Assembly: GCA_022827045.1 (NCBI GenBank)
Contig: JAJDTQ010000175.1
Span: 1 to 64,000 of the forward strand
DNA: 64,000 bases
Direction of reading: 5' to 3'
DNA from: Candidatus Binatia bacterium
GTDB taxonomy: Bacteria; Desulfobacterota_B; Binatia; UBA9968; JAJDTQ01
Under the pieces are notes generated by a model. That model was given only the letters and a program-made list of their open reading frames with translations, had not been told where the DNA came from and searched no databases. Below, piece by piece: positions 33,638 to 42,921 of this stretch (the first letter of the stretch is position 1; each line of letters begins with the position of its first letter). The position numbers and the translations under genes were made by a program.

Positions 33638-35503
33638 CTACCTGTAACTGATCCGTGGATCGACCCAGGCCAGCAGGATGTCGGCGAGCAGGTTGCCGAT
33701 GATCAGCAACAGCCCGCCGGCCAGGGAACTGGCCATTACGACGTAGATGTCGTAGGAACGCACGGCTGTAAGCATCAGTTGTCCGATGCCGGGGTAGCCG
33801 AAAACGATCTCCACTAGGGCCGAGCCGCCGATGAGGGTCGGCAGCAGGGAGCCGAAGCCTGCCACGAACGGGGTGATGGCGTTCCTCAGGATGTGCTTGT
33901 AGTTGACCATGGCGTTGGAGAGGCCCTTGGCCCGTGCCGTGACCACGAACTGCATGTGGCTCTTGTCCAGGAACTCCGCCCGCAGCACGCGGACCAGCGC
34001 GGCCATGGAGCCGGTTCCGAGCACGATCACGGGCAGAACGAGGTGACGGGCCACGTCCATCATCCGTCCCCAGGTGTCGAGCTCGTGGTAGTTCGCCGAC
34101 GTGAGTCCGCCGATGGGGAGCCATTCGTAAAACGGGTTGTTGGGGTTGAAGTCGTAGGTCAGGGTTACGGCATAGAGCAGCAACAGCGCGAAGAAGAAAG
34201 AGGGGATCGCCAAGCCCATGTAAGCCATGAAGCCGAACGCCTTGTCGCTCCAGGAATAGGGATGCGTGGCCGAGTAGATCCCGATGGGTAGCGACAGAAG
34301 CCAGGTGAAGAGAATGGCCAGGACGTTCAGCAGCATGGTGTTCTTGAGAAAGGGCCACATGGTGGTCCACACGGGCTGGCGGTTCTCAATGGATCTGCCG
34401 AAGTCCGGCATGCCGATGTGGAAGCCGCTGCCGGCCTTGACGAGCCGGACCTCGTCCACGAAGAGGGATCCCGGGACATCGCTGCGGAAGGAGATCGAAC
34501 CCATGCGCGTGGTGTCCACCTTCGCGGCGCGGAGCTCCGCCAAAGGGACCGAGAGTGACGTGGTGACGTTGTCGGGCAGGAGCAGCTCGGTGGCGTAGAC
34601 GTTGGAATCCGCGTCCCGGAAGGTCACGGTCGCGGTCATGCGCGGCGGCGCTTCCGGGATGATCCTGAAGGTCACACGGTCGCAACGCGCCGGCTCTGCC
34701 AGCCCGGGTGGGAAGGCATTGCGGACCAGCGCCAGGCGCCGGGTCGGATCAAGGGAGTGACGTGCCCTGGCCAACACCGCATTCCCCGCGTGATAGGCGA
34801 CCTCCATCACCGCGGGTCTTCCACCGCGCTGGCGCGCGAAAAGAAACAGCCCCTTGAGCCGCGTCCGGTCCACTCCGAAGCGGGCGTAGTCGGCGTCTGT
34901 CAGCGCCACCGAGACCGGCTTGTCGGCGGCGACGGATCGGCGCTCCTGGAAAGCCTTTCCGCCCCTGTCCTGGATGCGCAGGAAAATGTCCGCGCCGTGA
35001 ACCCGGTCGTTGCGGAGGTCCATTTCGATGGAACGAAATTCATCCCCCGACCAGTGGTTCCAGGCGTGTTGACCGGCCGTGTTGGGGTTGTCCGTCTTTC
35101 GCAATACGCCGACACCTCCGGCCGCGTTGAAGTTGAACCCGAGTCCGAATGTGCCGTCCGCTTGCGGGACAAGGACAGGCGTGGCGTTGCCGGAGATCTT
35201 GTAGGCGTTACGGTTGGCGGCGAGATCGGAGTATTCGAAGTCGGCGACGCGAATGCGCTCGCGGGCGAAACGGATGTCGAACAACACGCCGCGCAACCAC
35301 CGCAGGTATTGGTTGCCCCAGCCCTTGTCGGCGCCGAACTCGCGTTTCCACTGGCGCAGTTGCCGCTGATCGAGATCGGGTTGGAGCGCCCACTGGTCGA
35401 AATAGTCCCCCGGCGCGATCTGGATGATCATGAAGATCACGAAGGTCAGGCCGAAGAGTGACGGAATCGTTATCAGCAGCCGCCGTACGATGTAGGTCGT
35501 CAT
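33638..35503 (-). CDS. DppB-type ABC permease with a ~290-residue insert in its first periplasmic loop
   Basis: A 621-residue protein, about twice the normal DppB length. The N-terminus (residues 1-73: IVRRLLITIPSLFGLTFVIF ... YLRWLRGVLF) and the C-terminal part from PDFGRSIENRQPV (residue about 366) are an ordinary permease, including the EAA loop SHMQFVVTARAKGLSNAMVNYKHILRNA. Between them lie about 290 extra residues that read as two beta-sandwich modules (about 118-250 and 275-357), each ending like carbohydrate-binding modules (SLFVDEVRLVKAG). The insert should face the periplasm. The ATG is at 35501-35503. Confidence 0.88.
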   Translation of the reverse strand: MTTYIVRRLLITIPSLFGLTFVIFMIIQIAPGDYFDQWALQPDLDQRQLRQWKREFGADKGWGNQYLRWLRGVLFDIRFARERIRVADFEYSDLAANRNAYKISGNATPVLVPQADGTFGLGFNFNAAGGVGVLRKTDNPNTAGQHAWNHWSGDEFRSIEMDLRNDRVHGADIFLRIQDRGGKAFQERRSVAADKPVSVALTDADYARFGVDRTRLKGLFLFARQRGGRPAVMEVAYHAGNAVLARARHSLDPTRRLALVRNAFPPGLAEPARCDRVTFRIIPEAPPRMTATVTFRDADSNVYATELLLPDNVTTSLSVPLAELRAAKVDTTRMGSISFRSDVPGSLFVDEVRLVKAGSGFHIGMPDFGRSIENRQPVWTTMWPFLKNTMLLNVLAILFTWLLSLPIGIYSATHPYSWSDKAFGFMAYMGLAIPSFFFALLLLYAVTLTYDFNPNNPFYEWLPIGGLTSANYHELDTWGRMMDVARHLVLPVIVLGTGSMAALVRVLRAEFLDKSHMQFVVTARAKGLSNAMVNYKHILRNAITPFVAGFGSLLPTLIGGSALVEIVFGYPGIGQLMLTAVRSYDIYVVMASSLAGGLLLIIGNLLADILLAWVDPRISYR

Positions 35504-35558
35504 GGTCGAATTGTCCCTGGCCCGCGCGACGTCGTCGCGCGGTGGCACGGACTACGGA

Positions 35559-37352
35559 TCATTTCAGGTAGAGTCGCCGTACGTCGAACAGCCCGAACAG
35601 GGTCGGCGTGACGTTGGCGAAGCGATTGCCGATGGCCGTGATACGTTCGGCCAGGGCGGTATAGACGACGGGGACGTTGTCGGACGCGATCTTCTGGAAC
35701 TCGTGGTAGATGGCGACCCGCTTTTCGTGGTCCAGTTCGCGGCTGCCGCTCACGAAGAGCTCGTCGATCCGCCTTTCCCACTCGGTGGCGGGTTGCTCCT
35801 GGTTCGGGAACCACAGGTGAAGCCGTTCGCCGGAATGCCAGAAGTTGATGCCGTGATGGGGCTCCACGCCGCCCGTGAAGCCTATGACGATGGCTTCCCA
35901 GTCGTAGGTGCTGGTGAGCTGCGACACCAGGGTATTGAACTCCAGAAACCGCAGGTTCACCCGGATGCCGATTCTCGCCAAGTCCTGCTTCATGATCGTG
36001 CATACCCGTTCCCGCACCGTGTTGCCGGAGTTGGTGGCCAGGTTGAACACGACGTTGTTGCCTTCGGCGTCTTCCCGTACGCCGTCGCCGTCGCCGTCGA
36101 ACCAGCCCAGGCCGTCGAGCAGGGCGTTGGCCTTGTCGATGTCATAGGGGTAGCGGGTCACATTCGGGTTGTGGAAGTCGCCGGCCGCGGGGCTGACGGC
36201 GGCCCACTGCGGATAGCCGAGGCCGTTCATGACGTTGTCGATGATGCTGTCCTTGTCGATGCTGTGGGCCAGGGCCTTCCTGAAGGCCAGTGTGCGGAAC
36301 CACCCCAGCTTGACGGGATCGACGAAGGGCGCATCGTTCTTGGGATTCTTGCCGGCGTTCATGTTGAGGGCGAGGAAGGTGGTCCCGAAGTTCGGTCCCC
36401 TCTTGTACAGCGTGAAATTCTTGGCCGCCTCCTGCGGTTTCAGGATCGGGAAGTGCTCGCCTGTGACGTTCAGTATGTCGGTCTCACCGGCCTGGAACTT
36501 CAGCAGCGACGTGGCCAGGTTGGGTACCACCAGGTAGACGACCCGGTCGAGGTAGGGCAGGGGGTTCCCGGTCGCGTCCCGTTGCCAGTACCGCGGGTTC
36601 CGCTTGAGGACGATGCGCTCTCCCACGTCGTAGCGTTCGATGGTGAAGGGACCGGTGCCGATGATGTCCCCGGGCTCGGTGCCTACATCCCAGGTGGAGG
36701 TGAAGGTGCCGTCGTCCACGTGCCGTTCCAGGATGTGCCTGGGGTAGATCGAGGTGCTCATGCTCCGCAGGAAGGGCGCGAACGGCACCGGCAGGGTGAA
36801 CTTCACGCTGTGCGGGCCGATCTTCTCGGCCTTGACCTGGCCTTTTTTCCAGGTCTGCGTCGCGGCGTCGAGGTAGCGGATGGTGAGCCCCGGCCGGGCC
36901 GAGGCGGGGATGTCGTCGTTGTAGATGATCTTCGAGAACGTGAAGATGACGTCGTCCGCGGAGAACGGCGCCCCGTCGGCCCACTTCACATCCTTGCGGA
37001 GAAAAAATGTCCAGACGAGGCCGTCCTCGGACGACTCCCAGCGCTCGGCGAGGCTTGGCTCGATCTCCGCGTTGAGCCAGGAAGTCTCGACCAACCCTTC
37101 GAACACGTAGTCGAGAATCTCGCTCGACGACGTCTCGGTGGAAATGGCCAGATTGAACGTCTTGGGCCCGGAGATCGTCGAGTAGGTGAGGGTTCCCCCC
37201 GGCTTGCCGATTCCGTGGCGGAACTCGGCGGCGTTCTGCTTCAGCCGGTCGACCAGCCCAAGGTCGCGAGAGCGGGCCGTTCCGGGGACCGTCAAACTCA
37301 GAACCGTTGCGGCGGCCGCGAGAACAAACACAAGTCGCATGAGTTGAAACAT
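35559..37352 (-). CDS. ABC transporter substrate-binding protein, family 5 (peptide/opine type)
   Basis: A 597-residue exported solute-binding protein with a signal peptide (MRLVFVLAAAATVLSLTVPG). SBP_bac_5 features include YVFEGLVETSWLNAEIEPSLAERWE, WADGAPFSADDVIFTF, GTGPFTIERYDVGERIVLKRNP and FRKALAHSIDKDSII. Relatives bind peptides, opines, nickel or oligosaccharides. The ATG at 37350-37352 has GGAGG six bases upstream. It is first in a three-gene operon with two permeases and is divergent from OCD-6. Confidence 0.92.
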   Translation of the reverse strand: MFQLMRLVFVLAAAATVLSLTVPGTARSRDLGLVDRLKQNAAEFRHGIGKPGGTLTYSTISGPKTFNLAISTETSSSEILDYVFEGLVETSWLNAEIEPSLAERWESSEDGLVWTFFLRKDVKWADGAPFSADDVIFTFSKIIYNDDIPASARPGLTIRYLDAATQTWKKGQVKAEKIGPHSVKFTLPVPFAPFLRSMSTSIYPRHILERHVDDGTFTSTWDVGTEPGDIIGTGPFTIERYDVGERIVLKRNPRYWQRDATGNPLPYLDRVVYLVVPNLATSLLKFQAGETDILNVTGEHFPILKPQEAAKNFTLYKRGPNFGTTFLALNMNAGKNPKNDAPFVDPVKLGWFRTLAFRKALAHSIDKDSIIDNVMNGLGYPQWAAVSPAAGDFHNPNVTRYPYDIDKANALLDGLGWFDGDGDGVREDAEGNNVVFNLATNSGNTVRERVCTIMKQDLARIGIRVNLRFLEFNTLVSQLTSTYDWEAIVIGFTGGVEPHHGINFWHSGERLHLWFPNQEQPATEWERRIDELFVSGSRELDHEKRVAIYHEFQKIASDNVPVVYTALAERITAIGNRFANVTPTLFGLFDVRRLYLK

Positions 37353-37573
37353 CTTTGCCTCCAGGCTCGAATATATTTTGGGGCATTGCGTTTACAAATC
37401 AAGCTACGGGCGTTCAAGGGGGCGGATGGCAAGTCGGCCGGCCCGGCACGACTTGACGGGGGCAGACCGTCAGTCTACCGTACGTCGTTGGGCTGACGCG
37501 GGGGTCGCGTCGAAACACAGTGTGGACATACGCGGCCGGAAACTCCGGGAAGCGGGTAGACAAGGGGTTCTTG

Positions 37574-38653
37574 ATGGCTGACGAGGACGTGCTGGTCCTG
37601 ACCAACGAAGACATGGAAGGTCTCCTCGACATGGGGGAGATCGTGGACGCCGTGGAGACGGCCTACTACGAGCTCGGCCGGAAGATCGCCGAGGGGATGC
37701 CCCGGCGCCGGCTGCACATGCCGCAGGAGGGGGCGGAGCGCACCTGGTACTGGCTCAACGTCATCCCCGGCGCGGTCCCGGCCTTCGACACGGCCGCGGT
37801 CCGTCTCGATTCGTCGCAGATCCGCTTCCGTAACGTCGACGGCGCCAGCCGCATGGAGTTTCCCGGCGACTTCGCCGGCTTCGTGATGCTCTTCAGCATC
37901 AAGGAACGCAGGCTCAAGGGCATCGTCCACGACCACTACCTGTCGGCGCTCCGCGTCGGGGGCACCACCGCGGTCGCCGCCAAGCACCTGGCGCGGGAAG
38001 ACGCCTCGGTGCTGGGCATCTTCGGCAGCGGCAGTCAGGCCCACGGGCAGGTTGACGCACTGTGCGCGGTGCGGAAGCTCCGGGAGGTCAAGGTGTTCTC
38101 GCTGCGGGAGGAGAACCGCAAGCGCTTCGCCAGGGAGGTGACGGAGCGCTACGGGGTGAAGGCGCGGGCGGTGCGGCGTCCCGAGGACGTGGTCCATGAG
38201 TCGGATATCGTCGTCACGGCCACCAACTCGGGCGACCCGGTGTTCGACGGTGACCTGCTGGAGCCCGGCACGCATCTCGTCTCCATGATCGGACCGGACT
38301 GGTTCGACAAGCGCCGGGAGCTGGACGACGCCGCCATCGAGAACTGCGACCTCATCGTCGTGAACTCCAAGGAGCAGGTTGAGATCGACGAGCAGCCCGA
38401 GCTGATGTCGCCGATAAGGAAGGGCATCATCGGCTGGGAGCAGATCCACGAGCTGGGCGACCTGGTCATCGGCAACATCGCCGGCCGCACCACCGCCTCG
38501 GAGATCACCCACCACAACAACAACTGCGGCATGGGCATCCAGTTCGCCGCCATCGGCCACCTGGTCCTGGAAGAAGCCCGGAAGAAGAACCTGGGGACGC
38601 GCCTGCCCGTCGACCTGTTCATGACCCGCCGTACCGATGTTTCTTCTCCTTGA
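37574..38653 (+). CDS. Ornithine cyclodeaminase family protein (divergent subfamily, OCD-6)
   Basis: A 359-residue OCD-family protein: N-terminal LTNEDMEGLLDMGEIVDAVE, AAVRLDSSQIRF (arginine at the canonical lysine position), ALRVGGTTAVAA, the Rossmann GIFGSGSQAHGQ and the C-terminal GMGIQFAAIGHLVLEEARKK signature, though its end reads GTRLPVDLF rather than GRELPTEWF. AAGGGG precedes the ATG. It is divergent from the family-5 ABC operon across a 221-bp gap, which hints that it could process the imported solute. Confidence 0.87.
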   Translation: MADEDVLVLTNEDMEGLLDMGEIVDAVETAYYELGRKIAEGMPRRRLHMPQEGAERTWYWLNVIPGAVPAFDTAAVRLDSSQIRFRNVDGASRMEFPGDFAGFVMLFSIKERRLKGIVHDHYLSALRVGGTTAVAAKHLAREDASVLGIFGSGSQAHGQVDALCAVRKLREVKVFSLREENRKRFAREVTERYGVKARAVRRPEDVVHESDIVVTATNSGDPVFDGDLLEPGTHLVSMIGPDWFDKRRELDDAAIENCDLIVVNSKEQVEIDEQPELMSPIRKGIIGWEQIHELGDLVIGNIAGRTTASEITHHNNNCGMGIQFAAIGHLVLEEARKKNLGTRLPVDLFMTRRTDVSSP

Positions 38654-38707
38654 GCATCCCGGGGCGGGTTGCGAACCCGCCCGTGCCGCCTTTGACGGAG
38701 CCCCCTC

Positions 38708-39331
38708 ATGACAACGACCCTCAGCATCGATCCCCAACACCTGAAGGGACGGCACGTGGACCGCGCCGTCGAGGTCCTGAGACGCGACGGCGTCATCGTC
38801 TATCCCACCGACACGATCTACGGCCTCGGCTGCGACGTGACCAGCAAGGTCGCGGTGGAGCGCATCCGCCGCATCAAGGGGCGCGATGCCAACAAGCCCA
38901 TGTCGTTCGTGTGCTCGGACCTGGTGCAGGTGAGCCGGTACGGTCACGTGTCGAACTTCGCGCACCGCATCCTGAAACGCTTCCTTCCCGGTCCCTACAC
39001 CTTCGTGCTTACCGCCACCAAGGAAACGCCCCGGGTGTTCCAGTCCAAGCAGAAGACCGTGGGCATCCGGATACCGGACCACCCGGTGCCGCTGGCGCTG
39101 GTGGAGCAGCTCGGCAGTCCCGTGGTCAGCACCAGCGCCAACGAGAGCGACGAAGAAGTCGTCACCAACCCCGCCGACCTTGAACGGATCTTCGGGCACC
39201 GCGTGGACCTCATCATGGAGTGCGGTACCCTTCCGGTGCTGGCGTCCAGCGTCATCTCGCTGGTGGACGACACCATCCAGATCCTGCGCGAGGGGCAGGG
39301 GGACCTCAGCTACTTCAAGGGTCTCACTTGA
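38708..39331 (+). CDS. Sua5/YciO/YrdC family protein (threonylcarbamoyl-AMP synthase-like)
   Basis: A 207-residue YrdC-fold protein. Motifs: VIVYPTDTIYGLGCDV at the nucleotide-binding site, RIKGRDANKPMSFVC, FLPGPYTFVL, VGIRIPDHP and SPVVSTSANESDE. Sua5/TsaC enzymes make threonylcarbamoyl-AMP for the t6A modification of tRNAs that read ANN codons, and YciO is a close relative with weaker activity. The short length without a C-terminal Sua5 domain and the DLSYFKG ending suggest the YciO branch. It stands alone on the plus strand. Confidence 0.9.
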   Translation: MTTTLSIDPQHLKGRHVDRAVEVLRRDGVIVYPTDTIYGLGCDVTSKVAVERIRRIKGRDANKPMSFVCSDLVQVSRYGHVSNFAHRILKRFLPGPYTFVLTATKETPRVFQSKQKTVGIRIPDHPVPLALVEQLGSPVVSTSANESDEEVVTNPADLERIFGHRVDLIMECGTLPVLASSVISLVDDTIQILREGQGDLSYFKGLT

Positions 39332-39412
39332 TTCTGACTCCCGTCCGCGCTCTGTCCGACCGGAAAGAGCGCCTGGAGGGCGTCGGCGAAACAACGCACA
39401 CGCCTGTTTTCG

Positions 39413-39442
39413 TTGACAGGTTCGTCGTGCCTGTGGCATACG
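39413..39442 (+). promoter_or_regulatory. Candidate promoter for the tandem Bug genes
   Basis: A perfect TTGACA (39413-39418) lies 18 bp before CATACG (39437-39442), some 30 bp upstream of the ATG at 39474. The -10 matches consensus weakly. Confidence 0.35.
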
Positions 39443-39473
39443 GGTGCGACGCCAAGGAACTTCGGAGGTGCCC

Positions 39474-40460
39474 ATGCGAGCGAAACGCATTGTGACAGGA
39501 CTGTTGGTCGGGATCATCGCGCTGGCCTTCGGCTTCTCGGGTCCGGCCGTTTCGGAGGACAAGTATCCGAGCAGGACCATCACGTGGCTGATTCCCTACG
39601 GTCCGGCCGGCGGCTTCGACCTCCACAGCCGCGCCATGATCGTGGGGATGAAGAAGGCGCTCGGCGTCAACATCATCATCCGCAACCGGCCCGGCGCGGG
39701 CGGGAATATCGCCTGGAATCTCACCTGGGGTGCCAAGCCCGACGGTTACACCATCACCACCGTCAACATCCCCGGCGCCATCGTCTCCGAGCTGTTCGGC
39801 AAGCCCACCCCCGAGTACCGCCTGAAGGAGTTCTCGTGGATCGGGCAGATCTCCGCCGCCCCGTATATGTGGGCGGTGGGAGCGAAAACGCCGTTCAAGA
39901 CGCTTGACGACTTCCGGAAGGCCAAGGAAGTCCTGGTCACGGGCTCCGGGGTCGGCGGCACGGAGTGGGTCACGTCGACCCTGACCGGGAGGGTCATGAA
40001 GTTCAACATCAAGCAGATTCTGGGCTTCCCCAGCGCCCCGGCCGCCAACATGGCGATCGTCAGAGGGGAAGGCCACGCCCGTGGCCTCGGCCTGGACTCG
40101 CCGGGCCAAATGGCGTTCGTCCATGACGGCACCATGAGGCCCATGTGGGTCTATCTGGACAAGCGCGATCCGGACTTCCCCAATGTCCCGACAGTGGGAG
40201 AGTTGGGTTATCCGGGCCTTTCGGTGCTTGCTTCCCACCGGGTGGTGGCCGCACCTCCGGGCATGCCCAAGGACCGGCTGGCCCTGCTCCAGAAGGCGTT
40301 CGACGCGGCCACCAAGGATCCGGAAGTGCTGGATCGGTTCAAGAAGATGAAGGCGCGCATAGAACCGGTGGTGGGCGAGGACTGGAACAACATGCTGGGG
40401 GATTTCTACGGCCTGATTCAGGAACACGGCGCCGTTTTCAAGGCGGCTCTGCAGAAGTAG
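39474..40460 (+). CDS. Bug-type tricarboxylate transporter substrate-binding protein, Bug-2
   Basis: A 328-residue periplasmic binding protein with a signal peptide (MRAKRIVTGLLVGIIALAFG) and the Bug loops IPYGPAGGFDLHSRAMIVGM and NRPGAGGNIAWN. CGGAGGTGCCC precedes the ATG. It is one member of a tandem pair with Bug-3, with a 61-bp gap; the two proteins align end to end with most residues identical, so they arose by local duplication. No TctA/TctB genes are adjacent. Confidence 0.92.
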   Translation: MRAKRIVTGLLVGIIALAFGFSGPAVSEDKYPSRTITWLIPYGPAGGFDLHSRAMIVGMKKALGVNIIIRNRPGAGGNIAWNLTWGAKPDGYTITTVNIPGAIVSELFGKPTPEYRLKEFSWIGQISAAPYMWAVGAKTPFKTLDDFRKAKEVLVTGSGVGGTEWVTSTLTGRVMKFNIKQILGFPSAPAANMAIVRGEGHARGLGLDSPGQMAFVHDGTMRPMWVYLDKRDPDFPNVPTVGELGYPGLSVLASHRVVAAPPGMPKDRLALLQKAFDAATKDPEVLDRFKKMKARIEPVVGEDWNNMLGDFYGLIQEHGAVFKAALQK

Positions 40461-40521
40461 CGGAAGAGAACGGGCCAACTGGACACAAGCGTAGGTAACA
40501 AAAGCGGCAAGGAGGTTTCCG

Positions 40522-41514
40522 ATGTTACGTAACCTGATCGGTGTGGTTTCTTTGTTGGCCGTCCTTGGCTTGACGGTACCCGCACAGGACGCATCAGCTC
40601 AAGGGACATGGCCGGAGAAGGGCAAGACCATTACGTGGTTGATCCCCTACGCACCGGCGGGCGGGTTCGATCTTCACAGCCGGGCGGTGAGCGTCGGGTT
40701 GAAGAAAGCCCTCGGCGTCAACGTCATTCTCAGGAACCGGCCGGGCGCCGGCGGAACCATTTCCTGGAACCTGTTGTGGAAAGCCAAGCCCGACGGCTAC
40801 ACCATCGGCACCGTCAACATCCCCGGGGCCATCGTCTCCGAGCTGTTCGCGGATCCCAAGCCGGTCTACAAGCTGAAGGAGTTTTCCTGGCTCGGACGGA
40901 TCTCGTCCGGCCCCTACGTCTGGGCGGTGGGCGCCAAGACCAAGTTCCAAAACCTCAAGGACTTCCAGGAAGCCAAGGAGGTCCTTCTCACCGGCACGGG
41001 GGTGGGCGCCACCGGATGGATCGCGAACCTGCTGACCGCCAAGGTGATGGGGTTCAATCCGAAGTTCATCCTGGGTTATCCGGGCGCTCCGGCGGCCAAC
41101 ATGGGCATCGTCAGAGGGGAGGGCCACGCCAGGGCCCTGGGTCTGGATTCCCCGGGCCAGATGGTGTTCGTGGAGGACGGCAACATGAGGCCCATGTGGG
41201 TCTACCTGGACAAGCGCGATCCCAGGTACCCCGATGTGCCCACCGTGGGGGAACTGGGCTTCCCACAGCTCAGTGTTCTCGCCTCACACCGCGTGGCCAC
41301 CGCTCCTCCGGGTATGCCCAAGGACCGGCAGGCGATTCTGCAAAAGGCCTTCGAAACGGCGCTGAAGGATCCGGAGGTCATCGCCAGGTTCAAGAAGATG
41401 AAAGCCAAGATGTCTCCGGTCGTGGGCGAGGACTGGAACAAAACGCTTGATGGCTTCTACGGCCTGATCAACCATTACGCGCCGATATTCCAGGAGGCCT
41501 TGCAGAAGAAGTAG
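40522..41514 (+). CDS. Bug-type tricarboxylate transporter substrate-binding protein, Bug-3
   Basis: A 330-residue paralog of Bug-2. The signal peptide spans about residues 1-26, and the loops IPYAPAGGFDLHSRAVSVGL and NRPGAGGTISWN occupy the same places. The strongest conservation between the copies is from the middle on (GEGHARALGLDSPGQM, PMWVYLDKRDP, VATAPPGMPKDR), whereas the segment after the signal differs more, as expected if ligand specificity has shifted. AAGGAGGTTTCCG precedes the ATG. Rieske-1 follows after 139 bp on the same strand. Confidence 0.92.
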   Translation: MLRNLIGVVSLLAVLGLTVPAQDASAQGTWPEKGKTITWLIPYAPAGGFDLHSRAVSVGLKKALGVNVILRNRPGAGGTISWNLLWKAKPDGYTIGTVNIPGAIVSELFADPKPVYKLKEFSWLGRISSGPYVWAVGAKTKFQNLKDFQEAKEVLLTGTGVGATGWIANLLTAKVMGFNPKFILGYPGAPAANMGIVRGEGHARALGLDSPGQMVFVEDGNMRPMWVYLDKRDPRYPDVPTVGELGFPQLSVLASHRVATAPPGMPKDRQAILQKAFETALKDPEVIARFKKMKAKMSPVVGEDWNKTLDGFYGLINHYAPIFQEALQKK

Positions 41515-41653
41515 CAGTAGCGGAGCTTTCTCGAATCACCGCGAATACTCCACCGGCCGGACACGCCGACATGGTTATTCCATCCGTGTGTGCCGGCCGG
41601 TTTGCGTTCCGGACTAGAGTCGTGAACGACCTGGACCGGAGAGGAGCGTCTCC

Positions 41654-42841
41654 ATGAGGAGCGCCTACGGCTTCAAGATCCCGGAAATCGATCCGGAACT
41701 GACCCGTGTCGGCCCCGGCACGCCCTGCGGCGAGCTCATGCGCCGCTACTGGCAGCCGGTGTGCCTGTCTCGCGACCTAGGAGATCTGCCCAAGCGCATC
41801 CGTATCCTGGGCGAGGACCTCGTTGCTTTCCGGGACGGCGAGGGGCGGGCGGGGCTGCTCTTCTTTCGTTGCAGCCACCGCGGCACCTCGCTGGAGTATG
41901 GACGGGTGGAGCGGGACGGGCTGCGCTGCTGTTACCACGGCTGGCTCTACGACGTGGAGGGGCGCATCCTCGACATGCCGCTGGAACCGCCCGAGAGCAC
42001 GGTGAAGGACCATCTCCGGCACCCGGCATACCCGGTGCAGGAGTTTGGCGGCCTGGTTTTCGCCTACATGGGACCACTGGAGAAGGTCCCGGAGCTACCC
42101 AAGTACGACGCCTGGGTACACGAGGGAGGGAAGTTCTACGCCAGATTCGGGCCGCGCATCGGGGGCTCCGTCGACTGCAACTGGCTCCAGACCGAGGAAA
42201 ACCTCATGGATGCGCTGCACACCGTGTGGCTGCATACGCTTCACAGCGGCTCCCAGTTCCCCACCCAGGTGTTCACCTCGCTGCCGGAGGAGCTCCGGTA
42301 CGAAGAGACCGAGATGGGCATGCGTTTCGTCATGGTCCAGAAGCTCGACGGCGGCCGCTGGGCCGAGTTGATCTGGGAAATGGTCATGCCCTTGAACGCC
42401 CACCTGGTCTACACGGACGAGCTCAAGACCAGGAAGGTGACCCAGGTCTCCTTTTGTGTTCCCGTGGACGACACGCACGTCCGGTCGGCCAACATCCGGT
42501 GGATGCCCGAGGACGTGGACGAGACCGTTTTGAGCGGGCGTGCGAAGCTCGCGCCTGGCGGAAGGTCAGACACGAGCTACGAGTACAGCCAGCGGCATCC
42601 CGACGACAAGGAAGCCCAGGAAGGGCAGGGCGAGATCGCCAACCACCGGCTGGAGCACCACGTCACCTCGGATGAAGGGGTGCTGATGTTCCGCAGGATA
42701 CTTCGGACCGCCATAGAGGCCGTGAAACGCGGCGAGGATCCCAAGGGGATCATCCGGGATCCTGAGAAAGCCGCGTGTGTACCGACGACGGCGGGCGCGG
42801 TGGTCTGGAGAGAAGGGGAGAAGCGCGTTCAGAATTTCTAG
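41654..42841 (+). CDS. Rieske non-heme iron oxygenase, catalytic subunit (Rieske-1)
   Basis: A 395-residue ring-hydroxylating oxygenase alpha-type protein of the phthalate 4,5-dioxygenase/vanillate demethylase branch. The Rieske cluster ligands are Cys73/His75 (CSHRG) and Cys92/His95 (RCCYHGW). The mononuclear iron site is Asp186, His189 and His194 in ENLMDALHTVWLHTLH. Such one-component-alpha enzymes need a separate reductase, which is not encoded nearby. It is strikingly similar to Rieske-3 (50066-51247). GGAGAGGAGCGTCTCC lies upstream of the ATG. Confidence 0.93.
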   Translation: MRSAYGFKIPEIDPELTRVGPGTPCGELMRRYWQPVCLSRDLGDLPKRIRILGEDLVAFRDGEGRAGLLFFRCSHRGTSLEYGRVERDGLRCCYHGWLYDVEGRILDMPLEPPESTVKDHLRHPAYPVQEFGGLVFAYMGPLEKVPELPKYDAWVHEGGKFYARFGPRIGGSVDCNWLQTEENLMDALHTVWLHTLHSGSQFPTQVFTSLPEELRYEETEMGMRFVMVQKLDGGRWAELIWEMVMPLNAHLVYTDELKTRKVTQVSFCVPVDDTHVRSANIRWMPEDVDETVLSGRAKLAPGGRSDTSYEYSQRHPDDKEAQEGQGEIANHRLEHHVTSDEGVLMFRRILRTAIEAVKRGEDPKGIIRDPEKAACVPTTAGAVVWREGEKRVQNF

Positions 42842-42921
42842 GCATTCAAGCCCAGAGATCATGGAAGAGGCGGTAGCGCGCATGGATACGGGGCGGGCCG
42901 CCGGAAGGAAAGCGGGGAATC

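Noticed and set aside
37475..39583. A 702-codon minus-strand open frame covering OCD-6 and the Sua5-like gene
   Set aside because: It spans two unrelated plus-strand genes and has no recognisable domain; antisense shadow.
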